In this document: positions 17,873 through 29,532 of the stretch, in pieces
How the letters are laid out: each line of letters begins with the position of its first letter
Position numbering within the stretch: position 1 is the first letter of the stretch
DNA from: Arthrobacter sp. DNA4
Lineage (GTDB): Bacteria > Actinomycetota > Actinomycetes > Actinomycetales > Micrococcaceae
Direction of reading: 5' to 3'
NCBI RefSeq assembly: GCF_024362385.1
Contig: NZ_CP101466.1
Span: 3,782,001 to 3,846,000, forward strand
DNA length: 64,000 bases
Program-made: the position numbers and the translations under genes
The notes under the pieces: model-generated
What the model saw: the letters and a program-made list of their open reading frames with translations, nothing else
Told to the model about the DNA's origin: nothing
Databases searched by the model: none

Positions 17873-19604
17873 ATGTACCTGCTGCTTGCCGCCCACCCCC
17901 GCGGTGCTGCACTGCAGGAACTGACACAGGCAGGCGACCCCCAACCGGCCAACCCCGGGCCCCGGCTGGTGGCACCCGGCGAGCTTGCCGCCGTCGTCCG
18001 TGAACTGGAAGCCCGGCGCCCCGGAGGACAGCCGCCCCGGTGGATCTGGCACCGGACACAGGACTGGTACCCCGCGCTGCTCGCCTCCGGCGTGGAGGTG
18101 GAGCGCTGCTACGACGTCACTCTTTGCGGCAACATCCTGGCCTTTTCGCAGTTCAGCGCCCATACCCATTACGCCAGGAATACCGACAGGGTCCCGGTGG
18201 AGGATCCCATGCTTCCGCCGAAGGCTCTGCTGCCGCCCCGTCCCCCGGCAGACCAGGGAGCACTGTTCGACGATCTGGGTGCCGGACCGGCCCCGGGGTG
18301 GGGCCTTGAGGACCTCCGCGCCGAGTACGCCGCCCAGCAGGCCGCCCTGGCCGGCGTGGAGATGGAGGAAAACCGCCGGCACCGCCTCCAGCTGCTGCTC
18401 GCGGCGGAGTCGGCAGCCGCCATGGTGGCTGCGGAGATGCAGCACGCGGGCGTTCCGTGGCGGGAGGACCTGCACGAACAAATCCTGGTTGACCACCTGG
18501 GGCCCCGCCCTCCCGCCGGACAGCGTCCGCAAAAACTCGAGGCCCTTGCTGCGGAACTGCGCACCCTGCTCAACTCCCCAGGGCTAAACCCGGACTCGCC
18601 GCAGGACCTGATGCGGGCCCTGCACCGCAACGGCATCGAGGTGAAGAGCACCCGGAAGTGGGAGCTCAGGGAGTCCAGCCATCCCGTCATCGAGCCGCTG
18701 CTGGAATACAAGAAGCTCTCCCGCCTCCACACCGCCAACGGCTGGTCATGGCTGGACGCCTGGGTGGACGGCGGCAGGTTCCGCCCCGAGTATGTGGTGG
18801 GTGGAGTGGTTTCCGGGCGCTGGGCGTCCCGGGGCGGTGGCGCACTGCAGATCCCGCGCCAGGTCCGCGGAGCGGTGCATGCAGACCCGGGCCACAAACT
18901 GATCGTGGCCGATGCCTCGCAGCTGGAACCGCGTGTCCTGGTGGCCCTCGCACAGGACTCCTCCTGAGGCCGCCCGGGACCAGGACCTGTATGCGGGCAT
19001 CGCCGCCAGGGGTTTCGGCGGGGACCGGGCCAAAGCGAAGATGGCGTTGCTGGGCGCGATGTACGGCGCCACCTCCGGCGAAGCAGGGCGACTGATGCCG
19101 CAGTTGGCGCGTACCTATCCGCGCGCCGTCGACTTTGTGGAGCGTGCGGCGCGGGCGGGTGAAGCCGGCGGTACGGTGACCACCCGGCTGGGCCGCAGCA
19201 GCCCGCCGCCCTCGGAGCGGTGGTTCCTGAGCCAGCGTTCCACCACCGCCGAAGAGCAGCGGCGGGCAGAGTCCATAGCCCGGTCCCGGGGGCGTTTCAC
19301 CCGGAACTTCGTGGTCCAGGGCTCCGCGGCGGACTGGGCAGCATGCTGGCTCGCGGAATTACGACGGCGGCTGCGCACCCTGCGTACAGCGGGCACCGGA
19401 GGCAGCGGCGGCGCGGTCCGGGCCGAGTTGGTCTTCTTCCTGCACGATGAGGTGATGGTGCATGCGCCCGCGGACGGGGTTGACGCCTGCATCGCCGCCA
19501 TCGAGGAATCGGCCTTGGCGGCAAAGGAGCTGTTGTTCGGGCGGATCCCGGTGGAGTTCCCGGTCAGCCTCGCCGTCGTCGACTCCTACAACCTCGCCAA
19601 ATAG
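17873..19604 (+). pseudogene. Bifunctional 3'-5' exonuclease/DNA polymerase (family A), frameshifted
   Basis: A family A polymerase of the short actinobacterial type, about 576 residues if repaired. The N-terminal part starts MYLLLAAHPRG. Motif A appears as VADASQLEPRV, ending LAQDSS followed by TGA at 18965-18967. The remainder continues in another frame as EAARDQDLYAGIA, motif B (KAKMALLGAMYGATSGE) and motif C (FFLHDEVMVHAP). Total length is 3n+1, so one extra base (or two missing) near 18956-18966 explains the break; removing one T gives DSSEAARDQ, which reads naturally. The break separates motif A from B and C, so neither half should polymerise alone. CACAAT lies 6 nt before the ATG (probable leaderless start). 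Confidence 0.8.
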
Positions 19605-19764
19605 CGGTGCTGGCGGGCGCCGGATAACTGCCCTTGAGATGCAAGGTAACCTACCCGGCAGTAGCTCGACGGGTACGGTGGCGGAGGTTACAGTCGGAGG
19701 CGGTGACTGAAACAGACCGGTCCACACGCTGATGCAACGACGCATACCAGGGAGGTCCCCGTCC

Positions 19765-19953
19765 ATGGCGGGAAGATTTGAAATACACCGCACAGGCGAC
19801 GAGTCATACCGGCTGCGGCTCACCGACTCCGAGGGCAACACCGTTGCGGTTTCGCCAACCTTCAAGTCCCTGACCATGCTCCGTGACGGCATCAAGGCCA
19901 TGCGCGAGAACGCGGCCACCGGCATCGTGGTGGATTTGCGCCGGCAGGCCTGA
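19765..19953 (+). CDS. DUF1508 / YegP-like small protein
   Basis: A 62-residue protein with one DUF1508 unit: GRFEIHRTGDESYRLRL, a central turn (DSEGNTVAVS) and SLTMLRDGIKAMRENA. YegP-type proteins are small alpha/beta proteins of unknown biochemical role that often occur as single or tandem units. The ATG at 19765 is preceded by GGGAGG about 10 nt upstream. It ends just before the convergent NUDIX gene. The 160 bp upstream hold no gene; I see no convincing -35/-10 pair there. Confidence 0.8.
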   Translation: MAGRFEIHRTGDESYRLRLTDSEGNTVAVSPTFKSLTMLRDGIKAMRENAATGIVVDLRRQA

Positions 19954-19956
19954 AGC

Positions 19957-20634
19957 CTAGACTCCGATTGGATGCAGCCGGTTCCGGTCCCACGGAACCG
20001 ACCAGCCGAGCTGGTCGAAGAGGCCACTGAGCACAATGCCGGTGAAGCCCCACACCACCACGCCGTTCACCGTGAACGCGGGGCTGTCGAAGGTCCGCCC
20101 TGCCCGATGTACGGTGGCCATCACCCGGTTGTCCGGGTCGAGCAGGTCCCGCACCGGGACGCGGAACACTTGGGCGGATTCACCATAGTCCACCACCCGG
20201 ACCGGTGAAGGTGCCTGCCACCACCCGAGCACCGGCGTCACCAGGAAGTTGCTGTGCGCCAACCCCAGCTCCTGGAGCGTGCCCAGCACTTCCACGCCGC
20301 TGGAATCCAGTCCAGTTTCCTCTTCGGCTTCCCGGAGCGCGGCCGCCACCGGGGTTTCGTCCCTGTCGATGCCGCCGCCGGGAAAGGCCACCTGGCCCGG
20401 ATGGGAGCCCAGGGTGTGGGCGCGTTCCAGGAGCAGGACGTCGAGGTCGGCCGGCGCAAGTGGCTTGCCGGACGCGGCCGGGACGTCGTCAAGGACGCCA
20501 AAGAGCATCAGCACTGCGGCCCTGCGGGCGCGTGCCGCATCGACGGTCAGGGCGGCCCAGCGCGGATCAGGAGGGCCGGCCGTTCCGGATTTGGCCCGCC
20601 GGACCAGCCCGGCGAGGTCTTCGCGTGCGCTCAC
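19957..20634 (-). CDS. NUDIX hydrolase, CoA pyrophosphatase type
   Basis: A 225-residue NUDIX protein of the NudL/CoAse kind (Rv3672c in M. tuberculosis, also near nth and marP). The Nudix box reads [24 protein letters not shown], allowing for one extra residue, with the REAEEETG metal-binding core, preceded by [12 protein letters not shown], which is characteristic of CoA pyrophosphatases. It probably cleaves CoA or acyl-CoA to 4'-phosphopantetheine products. The GTG at 20634 overlaps the nth stop (GTGA), so translation is coupled to nth; the frame open upstream runs inside nth and is not used. Confidence 0.88.
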   Translation of the reverse strand: MSAREDLAGLVRRAKSGTAGPPDPRWAALTVDAARARRAAVLMLFGVLDDVPAASGKPLAPADLDVLLLERAHTLGSHPGQVAFPGGGIDRDETPVAAALREAEEETGLDSSGVEVLGTLQELGLAHSNFLVTPVLGWWQAPSPVRVVDYGESAQVFRVPVRDLLDPDNRVMATVHRAGRTFDSPAFTVNGVVVWGFTGIVLSGLFDQLGWSVPWDRNRLHPIGV

Positions 20635-21464
20635 GGGGTCCTCTTCTGGGAAGCCATCCGGATCTCTGCGGCCCGGTGCTGTTCTGCCAGGTACTGCTCC
20701 AGCAATGCCTCGCTGCCGGGGGCAAGTTCGTATTTGAGGAGCTTGGCCGCCTTGACGGGGTCGGTCTCGCCCAGCCCGTAGCTGGGGCACCAGTTTGCCA
20801 CCGGACAGGCGCCGCAGGCGGGTTTCCTGGCGTGGCAGACCCGGCGGCCATGGAAGATCACCCGGTGGGACAGCATGGTCCAGTCCCTGCGCTCGAACAG
20901 CTCCGCCACGTCCTGCTCAATCTGGACGGGATCCTCTGACTGCGTCCAGCCGAACCGCTTGGCCAGCCGGGCGAAGTGCGTGTCAACGGAGATGCCCGGA
21001 ACGCCGAAAGCGTTGGCGAGCACCACGTTGGCTGTTTTGCGGCCCACGCCGGGCAACGTGACCAGTTCCTCCATCCGGCCCGGAACCTCGCCATCAAAGT
21101 CGTCCACGAGGCGGGTGCACAGGGCGAGGACGTTCTTCGACTTGGCGCGGAAGAACCCGGTGGGCTTGAGGATGGCCTCGAGCTCCGTGGGGTCCGCCTC
21201 GGCCAGGGCCCGGGCATTGGGCCACCGCGCGAACAGCACTTTGGTGACCTGGTTGACCGTCACGTCGGTGGTCTGGGCGGACAGGACGGTGGCCACGAGC
21301 AGTTCGAACGGGTTGCGGAAATCCAGTTCCGCATGGGCGTACGGGTACTTCTCGGCCAGGGCCTTGTGGATGCGCCGCGCCCTCCGCTTCAACGCCAGGA
21401 CGGATTCGGACGAGACCACGGGCATCCCTGCGGCCTGGCCGGTCTTGGTGCGGGCCCCGGCCAC
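20631..21464 (-). CDS. nth: Endonuclease III
   Basis: DNA glycosylase/AP lyase that removes oxidised pyrimidines in base excision repair. The 277-residue protein has the helix-hairpin-helix [12 protein letters not shown] with the catalytic Lys (GRKTA), the catalytic Asp in [10 protein letters not shown], and the [4Fe-4S] cluster Cys-x6-Cys-x2-Cys-x5-Cys ([17 protein letters not shown]). GTG at 21464 lies 5 nt after the previous gene's stop; an ATG at 21425 (MPVVSSES) is an alternative start closer to the family N-terminus. The C-terminus overlaps the NUDIX gene. The order is conserved across Actinobacteria. Confidence 0.94.
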   Translation of the reverse strand: MAGARTKTGQAAGMPVVSSESVLALKRRARRIHKALAEKYPYAHAELDFRNPFELLVATVLSAQTTDVTVNQVTKVLFARWPNARALAEADPTELEAILKPTGFFRAKSKNVLALCTRLVDDFDGEVPGRMEELVTLPGVGRKTANVVLANAFGVPGISVDTHFARLAKRFGWTQSEDPVQIEQDVAELFERRDWTMLSHRVIFHGRRVCHARKPACGACPVANWCPSYGLGETDPVKAAKLLKYELAPGSEALLEQYLAEQHRAAEIRMASQKRTP

Positions 21465-21469
21465 CGGCG

Positions 21470-22935
21470 TCAGCCGCGCTCGATGTTGCTGAGGTCGCGC
21501 AGCACGCCCAGCCGTCCATCGGTGTGCTGGACCAGGAATTCGTGGCCGCGGTCCTCAAGTGCCAGCACCCATCCGCCGGGTTCGATCACGAACGCGGGGG
21601 CACCGGTGCGGGGGTCGAAGGCGGTGCGGTGCTGGGCAACGGCAAACCAAAAGGCCTCGTGGATCGGCTGCCCGTCCATCTCGTCGTGGCGGCTTGCCGG
21701 GTCCACCGTTGCCCCGATGGGCTGGTCGGCGCGGACCTGCTGGTGAACGGCGGTGGCAGCCGGCGGCTCCCACGCCGCCTGGGGGGCGTGAGCTGCGGGG
21801 ACATCCCCGTACTGGGTCTCCTCCGCAACGGGAGCAGAGGCAGGGCGGACGACGTCGGCTGCCTGGGTGGGCGGGCCGGCGTCGACGGCGGCGGGGGTAC
21901 GGTCGGAAGCTTCGGGCGCGGTCGACACGGGCGCGGACGCCGCCGCCCGGCAGCACCGGTCCCGGCACCGGCAGCTGCGGCACCCGCGGATCCTTGGGTG
22001 TCGCCGGATCCTGCGGTGGCGGCTCCTGGGGTGGCGGCTGCCGCACTGCCGGTTCCTGCAGTCGCAGCTGCCGGGCTTGCGGCCCCTGCGTTCGAAACGC
22101 CTGCGTTCGAAGCCCCTGCAGGGGCAACGGGTACAGCAGCGGTAGCGGGCGGCTGCGCGGAACGGACTGGCTCAGGGCTGTGGCCGGCAGATCCCGGCTG
22201 GACGGCGGAGGAGCCGGCACCGGCACCCCCGAAGATGCCGGCGCCCTTGAAGCCGCCCTTTGACTGGTTGGAGCTGCTCTCCGGTTTGGGCGCTTTAGGG
22301 GCCCGCGGCTTCCGGGCCGGGACCGCGGCTTCGCGGGCCACGACATGCGCCGGCATCTCGGGCCGGTCCTTGAAGTCACCGGACAGATAGGGCAGGAAAC
22401 GGCCCAGCACCGTGGCAGCGAACAGGACCAGGGAGCCGATCAGGCCCACCAGCAGTGTGGTCCCGTATCCGGAGGCCACTGACAGGAAGAAAAAGGCGAC
22501 GGCAAAGGAAGCCACCACTGAGGCGAACTGGTCGATGGAGAGCGAGCCCACCCGGATCCGGGTGGCAGGGGCCAGCCGGCGGGCGGCGAACAAGGCACTG
22601 GCGATCAGCGGCAGGATGATTCCCAGTCCCAGGAAGAACAGGTTGTTCAGGTTCCACAGGTTGTACCGGGCACCGAAAAGGGGCAGCAGGGACGCGACGA
22701 ACAGAATCAACGTACCGGCGAAAACTGCCAGGTCCCGCACAGTGAACGGACCGAGGACCGCATGGTTGGCGTTGGGGTCGATCTTTCCGGAGGCAGCGTT
22801 ACGCCCTGCAGCCTGTCCCTTGGCGGCGTCGCCGGCGGCCGTCGGGTGTCCTGGTCCCACAGCGGCGGATCCTGAGCCTCCGGACCCCGCCTCGGTGTCC
22901 GGGGCCGTTCGCTGGCCGAAGCTCTGCTGGTTCAT
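21470..22935 (-). pseudogene. Four-helix membrane protein with C-terminal domain, frameshifted
   Basis: The protein starts MNQQSFGQRTAP after AAGGAGAGCAGA, has four transmembrane segments between about residues 50 and 180 (LAVFAGTLILFVASLL, LFFLGLGIILPLIASALF, FASVVASFAVAFFFLSVA, TLLVGLIGSLVLFAATVLG), then a long Ala/Pro/Gly-rich cytoplasmic linker. Around 21946 the sense passes to another frame, which ends in a conserved-looking domain (HEAFWFAVAQHRTAFDPRTG, then [17 protein letters not shown]). The length is 3n+2, so one missing base in the GCCGGGCGGCGGCG run restores a 488-residue protein. Function unknown; it stands upstream of nth. Confidence 0.7.
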
Positions 22936-23182
22936 TCTGCTCTCCTTAGCGTGGCGGCACCGGGCCCGGTCCGGACCCGAAAACCGTGCCGTCTTGACAT
23001 GCGGACCGCGCCCGTCCAGGCAATGTTTGCACCTGGCCGGAGCGGTCCGAAATGAAGTCACAATTCCATCTCAGCCTAGTCAACAGCCTGGCTGATCACT
23101 AGCTGGAGCAGGCCTCCGTGGCCCTGGGAGGAGTAATGAAGACACCATTCACCGCTTAAAAAATGCCGCTCATGGCCGCACG

Positions 23183-23228
23183 TGTGACGGGGAGCACAGA
23201 GGATGCGCGGCAAGCATTAGGCTAGGTT
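23183..23228 (+). promoter_or_regulatory. Predicted Crp site and -10 box of acs
   Basis: TGTGACGGGGAGCACA (23183-23198) matches the Crp/GlxR consensus TGTGA-N6-TCACA at 9 of 10 specified bases. A -10-like TAGGCT (23218-23223), overlapping TAGGTT, follows. With a start near 23230 the site centre lies close to -40, the position of class II activation. A crp gene lies at 37048. The gap 22936-23343 otherwise holds no gene. Confidence 0.55.
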
Positions 23229-23343
23229 GCGGAACAGCTCTTTGCGGTACGCCCGCCCGGCTGGAGCCCAATGCCGTGCCAAACGGAGGGCCCTGCGGTG
23301 CGGGTGTCCCGCGCGGCAAAGATCGATGAATGATGAGGTTCAC

Positions 23344-25377
<2,034 letters not shown>

Positions 25378-25471
25378 GCATGGTTTGACGACGGCGCCGC
25401 CCGGCCTGGGTGGCGCCGTCGCCGTATGCTGGGAGCAAACCCCGCAACCCTCGATGAAGGAATCCGCTCAC

Positions 25472-26233
25472 ATGCTTGCAGCTGCCCGCCACCAGGCCAT
25501 TGTGGATGCTGTCCAGCGGGAGCGGGTGGTGCGGGTTTCGGACCTGGCCGCGCAGCTGGGTGTGTCGCTGATGACGGTGCGGCGGGACATTGAGCAGCTT
25601 GAAGAGGGCGGGAAACTGGAGCGCATCCACGGCGGGGCGAAACTTCCCGGGGATACCAGTGCCCATGAGCCCGGTTTCGAGCTGAAATCCACACAGCTGA
25701 CGGCGGAGAAGCGTGCCATTGCCGTGGCCGCTGCGGGGTTGGTGCAGGAAGGCATGGCGGTCGGCTTGAGCGCAGGCACCACCACGTGGGCGCTGGCCCG
25801 GGAATTAACCGGCGGCCCGCGCATCACCGTGGTGACCAATTCGATGCGGATTGCCGATCTCTTCCACCCCGGCGGGTCCACCGTGATCCTGATAGGCGGC
25901 GAACGCACGCCGTCGGACGCCCTGGTTGGCCCGATCGCCACCGGAGCCCTCAAGCAACTGCACCTGGACGTCCTGTTCCTGGGCGTCCACGGAATGGATG
26001 CAGACGCCGGGTTCACCACTCCAAACCTGCTCGAAGCCGAGACGGACCGTGCGTTCGTGGCAGCCGCACGGAAGACCGTGGTCCTTGCCGACCACACCAA
26101 GTGGGGCATGTTGGGCATCAGCTCCATCGCAGCACTCGATGACGTGGATGAGGTCATCAGTGATGCCGGGCTCAGCGCCGAGGCCCAGCGCGTCCTTGGC
26201 GAACGGGCCAAGCTGCGCGTAGTGCCCGTGTAA
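25472..26233 (+). CDS. DeoR family transcriptional regulator
   Basis: A 253-residue repressor with an N-terminal DeoR-type winged helix (RHQAIVDAVQRERVVRVSDL, then the recognition helix VSLMTVRRDIEQLEEGG and IHGGA) and the C-terminal DeoRC sensor domain (GLSAGTTTWALARELTG, DVLFLGVHGMDADAGFTTPN, VLADHTKWG), which binds phosphorylated sugars. ATG at 25472 has AAGGA 10 nt upstream; an in-frame ATG at 25454 is possible. It starts the sugar island and converges with the LacI gene 6 bp away. Its target is not evident; it may act elsewhere or on the galactoside genes. Confidence 0.85.
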   Translation: MLAAARHQAIVDAVQRERVVRVSDLAAQLGVSLMTVRRDIEQLEEGGKLERIHGGAKLPGDTSAHEPGFELKSTQLTAEKRAIAVAAAGLVQEGMAVGLSAGTTTWALARELTGGPRITVVTNSMRIADLFHPGGSTVILIGGERTPSDALVGPIATGALKQLHLDVLFLGVHGMDADAGFTTPNLLEAETDRAFVAAARKTVVLADHTKWGMLGISSIAALDDVDEVISDAGLSAEAQRVLGERAKLRVVPV

Positions 26234-26239
26234 GCGCGG

Positions 26240-27256
26240 TCAGGCTGACCCGCGCCACATGATGGTGGTCTCGAGGACCCGCGGCGTACCCGGAAGCCCC
26301 TGAAGCTGCGCCAGGACGAGTTCAGCGGCGGTGCTCCCCAAAAGGTCAGCCGGCTGGCGGACGGTGGACAGCTGGGGCCTGCAGCGAAGGGCCCAGCTGC
26401 TGTCGTCGAAACCCACAATTCCCACATCCTCCGGGACCCGACGGTAAGCCTCCTGCAATGCCGTCATGGCCCCGGCCGCCACGGCATCCGAGGCCGCGAA
26501 AACTCCGTCCAGGTGGGGAGCGCGCAGGAGCAGTTCCTGCATTCCCTCCAGCCCGGCAGCGTAGGTGTACAAGGGGTACTCCACCACCAGGTTCGGGTCA
26601 AAGCGGTCGCCCATCGCGGCCCGGAAGCCGGCAAGCCGGTCCTTTCCCGAGTCGCGATCCAGGGCACTGGCGATCATGCCTACCTGTTCCCGCCCTGTTT
26701 CCAGCAGCCTTTTGGTGATGCTGCGGGCGGCCTCAACATTGTCAATGGCGGCGTACGGCAGCGCGGGGGTCCCTTCCGGGTGGCCTACAAAGGCCGCGGG
26801 CAAGCCAATGTCCGCTATGGCTGCCGCGATGGGGTCGGAGGCGCGCGCTGAGATGATGACGGCACCGTCAACCAGGCCGCCCCGGAGGTAGTCCGCCACC
26901 CTGCGGCTGTCGCGGTCCGAATCAATGATCAGCGAAACCAGTTGGTAGTCAGCCTTCGACAGCACCTCGTTGGCGCCCAGCAGGATGGAGCCAATATTGG
27001 GGTCTTCGAACAACAGCGAGTGGGGTTCGTGAATGATCAGCCCGATGGCCCGGGATTCCTGGGTGACCAGGTTGCGGGCAGCGTTGTTGCGGACGTATCC
27101 CACCCGGGCGATGGCTTCTTCCACGGCTTGTTTGGCCTCGTCGGAGACGTATTTTTCCCCGTTCATGACGCGTGAAACGGTCCCTCTGGAAAGCCCGGCA
27201 GCGTCCGCGACATCGTTGATGGTGGCGCGGCGGGCACGGGTGCGTGTCAGCGACAT
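26240..27256 (-). CDS. LacI family repressor of the galactoside cluster
   Basis: A 338-residue LacI/GalR regulator. The HTH is ATINDVADAAGLSRGTVSRVMNG with the hinge region YVRNNAARNLVTQ, followed by a periplasmic-binding-protein-like sensor domain (AIGLIIHEPHSLLFEDP to VGIVGFDDSSWALRC). It is divergent from the GH42 gene, whose promoter holds two LacI-type palindromes, so it almost certainly controls that operon. ATG at 27256 follows TACAGT by exactly 6 nt, which points to a leaderless mRNA and rules out the open upstream frame. The inducer is probably a galactoside or galactose. Confidence 0.9.
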   Translation of the reverse strand: MSLTRTRARRATINDVADAAGLSRGTVSRVMNGEKYVSDEAKQAVEEAIARVGYVRNNAARNLVTQESRAIGLIIHEPHSLLFEDPNIGSILLGANEVLSKADYQLVSLIIDSDRDSRRVADYLRGGLVDGAVIISARASDPIAAAIADIGLPAAFVGHPEGTPALPYAAIDNVEAARSITKRLLETGREQVGMIASALDRDSGKDRLAGFRAAMGDRFDPNLVVEYPLYTYAAGLEGMQELLLRAPHLDGVFAASDAVAAGAMTALQEAYRRVPEDVGIVGFDDSSWALRCRPQLSTVRQPADLLGSTAAELVLAQLQGLPGTPRVLETTIMWRGSA

Positions 27257-27303
27257 ATTTGTACTGTAGCGGAGTCTGGACGGGGTACGTCTTCCCGCAG
27301 GCA

Positions 27304-27396
27304 TTGACACGGCCCTCTCCGCCACCATACTCTGGGAACGTTCCCAGATGACCTGCATCACCATTCTCGATGCGTCTCTGGGAACGTTCACAGAGA
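27304..27396 (+). promoter_or_regulatory. GH42 operon promoter with two LacI-type operators
   Basis: -35 TTGACA (27304-27309), an 18-bp spacer, -10 TACTCT (27328-27333). Operator 1 is the perfect 18-bp palindrome TCTGGGAACGTTCCCAGA (27331-27348), overlapping the -10 and start site. Operator 2 (27375-27396; halves TCTCTGGGAAC and GTTCACAGAGA) is a 22-bp palindrome with one mismatched pair. The centres are 46 bp apart. Confidence 0.8.
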
Positions 27397-27468
27397 TCGT
27401 TGAGACAACTGCGTCCAAGAGTAGGGGCTTCCCCGTCTTGCACGTTGCCGCAAGCCGAAGGAGCAGGG

Positions 27469-29532
27469 TTGAGCCCCACCAAAACGTCAGTTGCCGAGCT
27501 TTCCGGGAACGGACAGCTCGTTTACGGCTGCGACTACAACCCGGAGCAGTGGGATCCCGCCGTCTGGCAGGAAGACGTCCGGCTCATGAAAGAGGCGGGG
27601 GTCAATCTCGTCGCGGTCAACATTTTTGGCTGGGCCGAACTGGAGTCCTCCCCGGGGACCTACTCCTTTGAACGTCTTGACCAGGTGTTGGATTTGCTGC
27701 ACGCCAACGGCATCGGGGCAAACCTCGGCACCGGGACCTCATCCACCCCTGCATGGCTGACAACCCTGCATCCGGAAATCCTCCCGGAGTCCGCAGCAGG
27801 GGTCCGGGCATGGCCGGGCGGCCGTCAGGCATGGTGCCCGAGTTCCCCGCGCTACCGGGAGTATGCCCTTCGGCTGGTGGACGAAGTAGCACGACGGTAC
27901 GGCACGCACCCTGGAGTGCGGCTGTGGCATGTTTCAAACGAGCTGGGATGCCACAACGCCCTCTGCTACTGCGATGTCTCCGCCGCCGCTTTCCGCACCT
28001 GGCTTGCCGCGCGTTACGGCACCCTGGAGGCACTCAACAGCGCCTGGGGCACCACGTTCTGGTCCCAGCGCTACTCGGCCTGGGAGCAAATCCTGCCCCC
28101 GCGAATCACGGTCTCCACCAACAACCCCACCCAGCTGCTCGACTTCCACCGCTTCAGCTCCGACGAACTGCTTGGCTACTACCAGGCGGAGGCGGACGTG
28201 CTGAGGAAGAACAGCAGCATCCCGGTCTCCACCAACTTCATGGTCGCCGCGCACATCCGCAACCAGGACTACTGGGCGTGGGCGCCCCACATGGACGTCA
28301 TCGCCAACGACCATTACCTCGACCACCGGCTCGAGGACCCCACGGTGGAGCTGGCCTTCGCCGCAGACGCCACCCGCGGACTTGCCCAGGGCCAGCCCTG
28401 GCTGTTGATGGAACATTCCACCTCTGCTGTGAACTGGCAGCCCCGCAACATCGCCAAGGCCCCCGGCCAAATGCTCCGCAACTCGCTCACCCACCTGGCG
28501 CGCGGAGCGGACGGACTCTGCTTCTTCCAATGGCGGGCCTCCGTCCAGGGCAGCGAGAAATTCCATTCGGCCATGCTCCCCCACGCCGGGACAGACTCGC
28601 GGGTCTGGCGGGAAGTCAAAGAGCTCGGCCACATCCTCGAAATGCTCGCCGGGGTGGCCGTCACCACGGTGAAGGCCGAAGCTGCAATGGTTTTCAGCTG
28701 GGAAGCGTGGTGGGCCTACGACCAGGAGTCGCACCCTTCTTCGGACGTACGCTACCTGGACCAGGTGCACTCCCTCTACAAAGCGCTCTGGGAAAACGGC
28801 ATCACGGTGGACATCGTGCCCCCCGGCTCCAATCTCTCAGGCTACAAGCTGGCACTGGTTCCCGGACTTTACCTCGTCCGGGAACAGGAATCGGCGGCCC
28901 TGGCAGACTTCGTCAGCAACGGAGGCCACGCTGTGGTTACCTATTTCAGCGGCATTGTCGACGAAAACGACACAGTACTGACCGGCGGCTACCCGGGCGC
29001 GTTCCGGGAACTCCTCGGCGTCCGCTCGGAGGAATTCCTGCCCATGCCGCCCGGACAGCTCCTGCCGCTGGATACCGGAGCCAAGGCCGCCCTGTGGGCC
29101 GAGGCCCTGCGCCTGGAGGGCGCGGAGGCAAAAGCATCCTTCACCGAGGGCCACCTCGCCGGCACCCCGGCAGTGACCCGCAACCGGTACGGCGCCGGGA
29201 ACGCCTGGTACATCGGCACAGTGCTCGACTCCCAAGCCCTCCGCGAGGTTGTGGCCGGAGCCGCCGCCGAAGCCGGTGTCGCTGTGCAGGCAACCGCGGC
29301 AGGCCTGGAAGTCATTGCCAGGTCAGACGCGGAACACACGTACACCTTCCTTATCAACCACTCGGACGATGAGCACAAATACCCTGCACACGGATACGAA
29401 CTGATCGCGGGGGAAGAAGTCTCCACGGCCGTCGTCATTCCTGCCGGCACCGTACGCGTCGTCCGCAGCAACAGCTCAGCACCCCCAACCACTGGCCGCA
29501 TCACCGGCCTTAAGGATGATGAAAGTGACTAG
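27469..29532 (+). CDS. Beta-galactosidase, GH42
   Basis: Hydrolyses terminal beta-galactosides, most likely in the cytoplasm because no signal peptide is present. The 687-residue protein begins its (beta/alpha)8 barrel with VYGCDYNPEQW. The acid/base is E158 in HVSNELGC and the nucleophile is E315 in LLMEHST. The CHNALCYC cluster after the acid/base matches the metal-binding cysteines of many GH42 enzymes. AAGGAG lies 5 nt before a TTG at 27469; the frame is open upstream but runs through the operator. It is the first gene of the galactoside operon and overlaps the permease gene by 17 nt. Confidence 0.93.
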   Translation: MSPTKTSVAELSGNGQLVYGCDYNPEQWDPAVWQEDVRLMKEAGVNLVAVNIFGWAELESSPGTYSFERLDQVLDLLHANGIGANLGTGTSSTPAWLTTLHPEILPESAAGVRAWPGGRQAWCPSSPRYREYALRLVDEVARRYGTHPGVRLWHVSNELGCHNALCYCDVSAAAFRTWLAARYGTLEALNSAWGTTFWSQRYSAWEQILPPRITVSTNNPTQLLDFHRFSSDELLGYYQAEADVLRKNSSIPVSTNFMVAAHIRNQDYWAWAPHMDVIANDHYLDHRLEDPTVELAFAADATRGLAQGQPWLLMEHSTSAVNWQPRNIAKAPGQMLRNSLTHLARGADGLCFFQWRASVQGSEKFHSAMLPHAGTDSRVWREVKELGHILEMLAGVAVTTVKAEAAMVFSWEAWWAYDQESHPSSDVRYLDQVHSLYKALWENGITVDIVPPGSNLSGYKLALVPGLYLVREQESAALADFVSNGGHAVVTYFSGIVDENDTVLTGGYPGAFRELLGVRSEEFLPMPPGQLLPLDTGAKAALWAEALRLEGAEAKASFTEGHLAGTPAVTRNRYGAGNAWYIGTVLDSQALREVVAGAAAEAGVAVQATAAGLEVIARSDAEHTYTFLINHSDDEHKYPAHGYELIAGEEVSTAVVIPAGTVRVVRSNSSAPPTTGRITGLKDDESD

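Noticed and set aside
21586..21950. Ser/Thr/Pro/Arg-rich tail of the 491-codon frame as a real C-terminus
   Set aside because: The other frame ends in a well-formed domain ([17 protein letters not shown]) and length is 3n+2, so the tail is a shifted reading.
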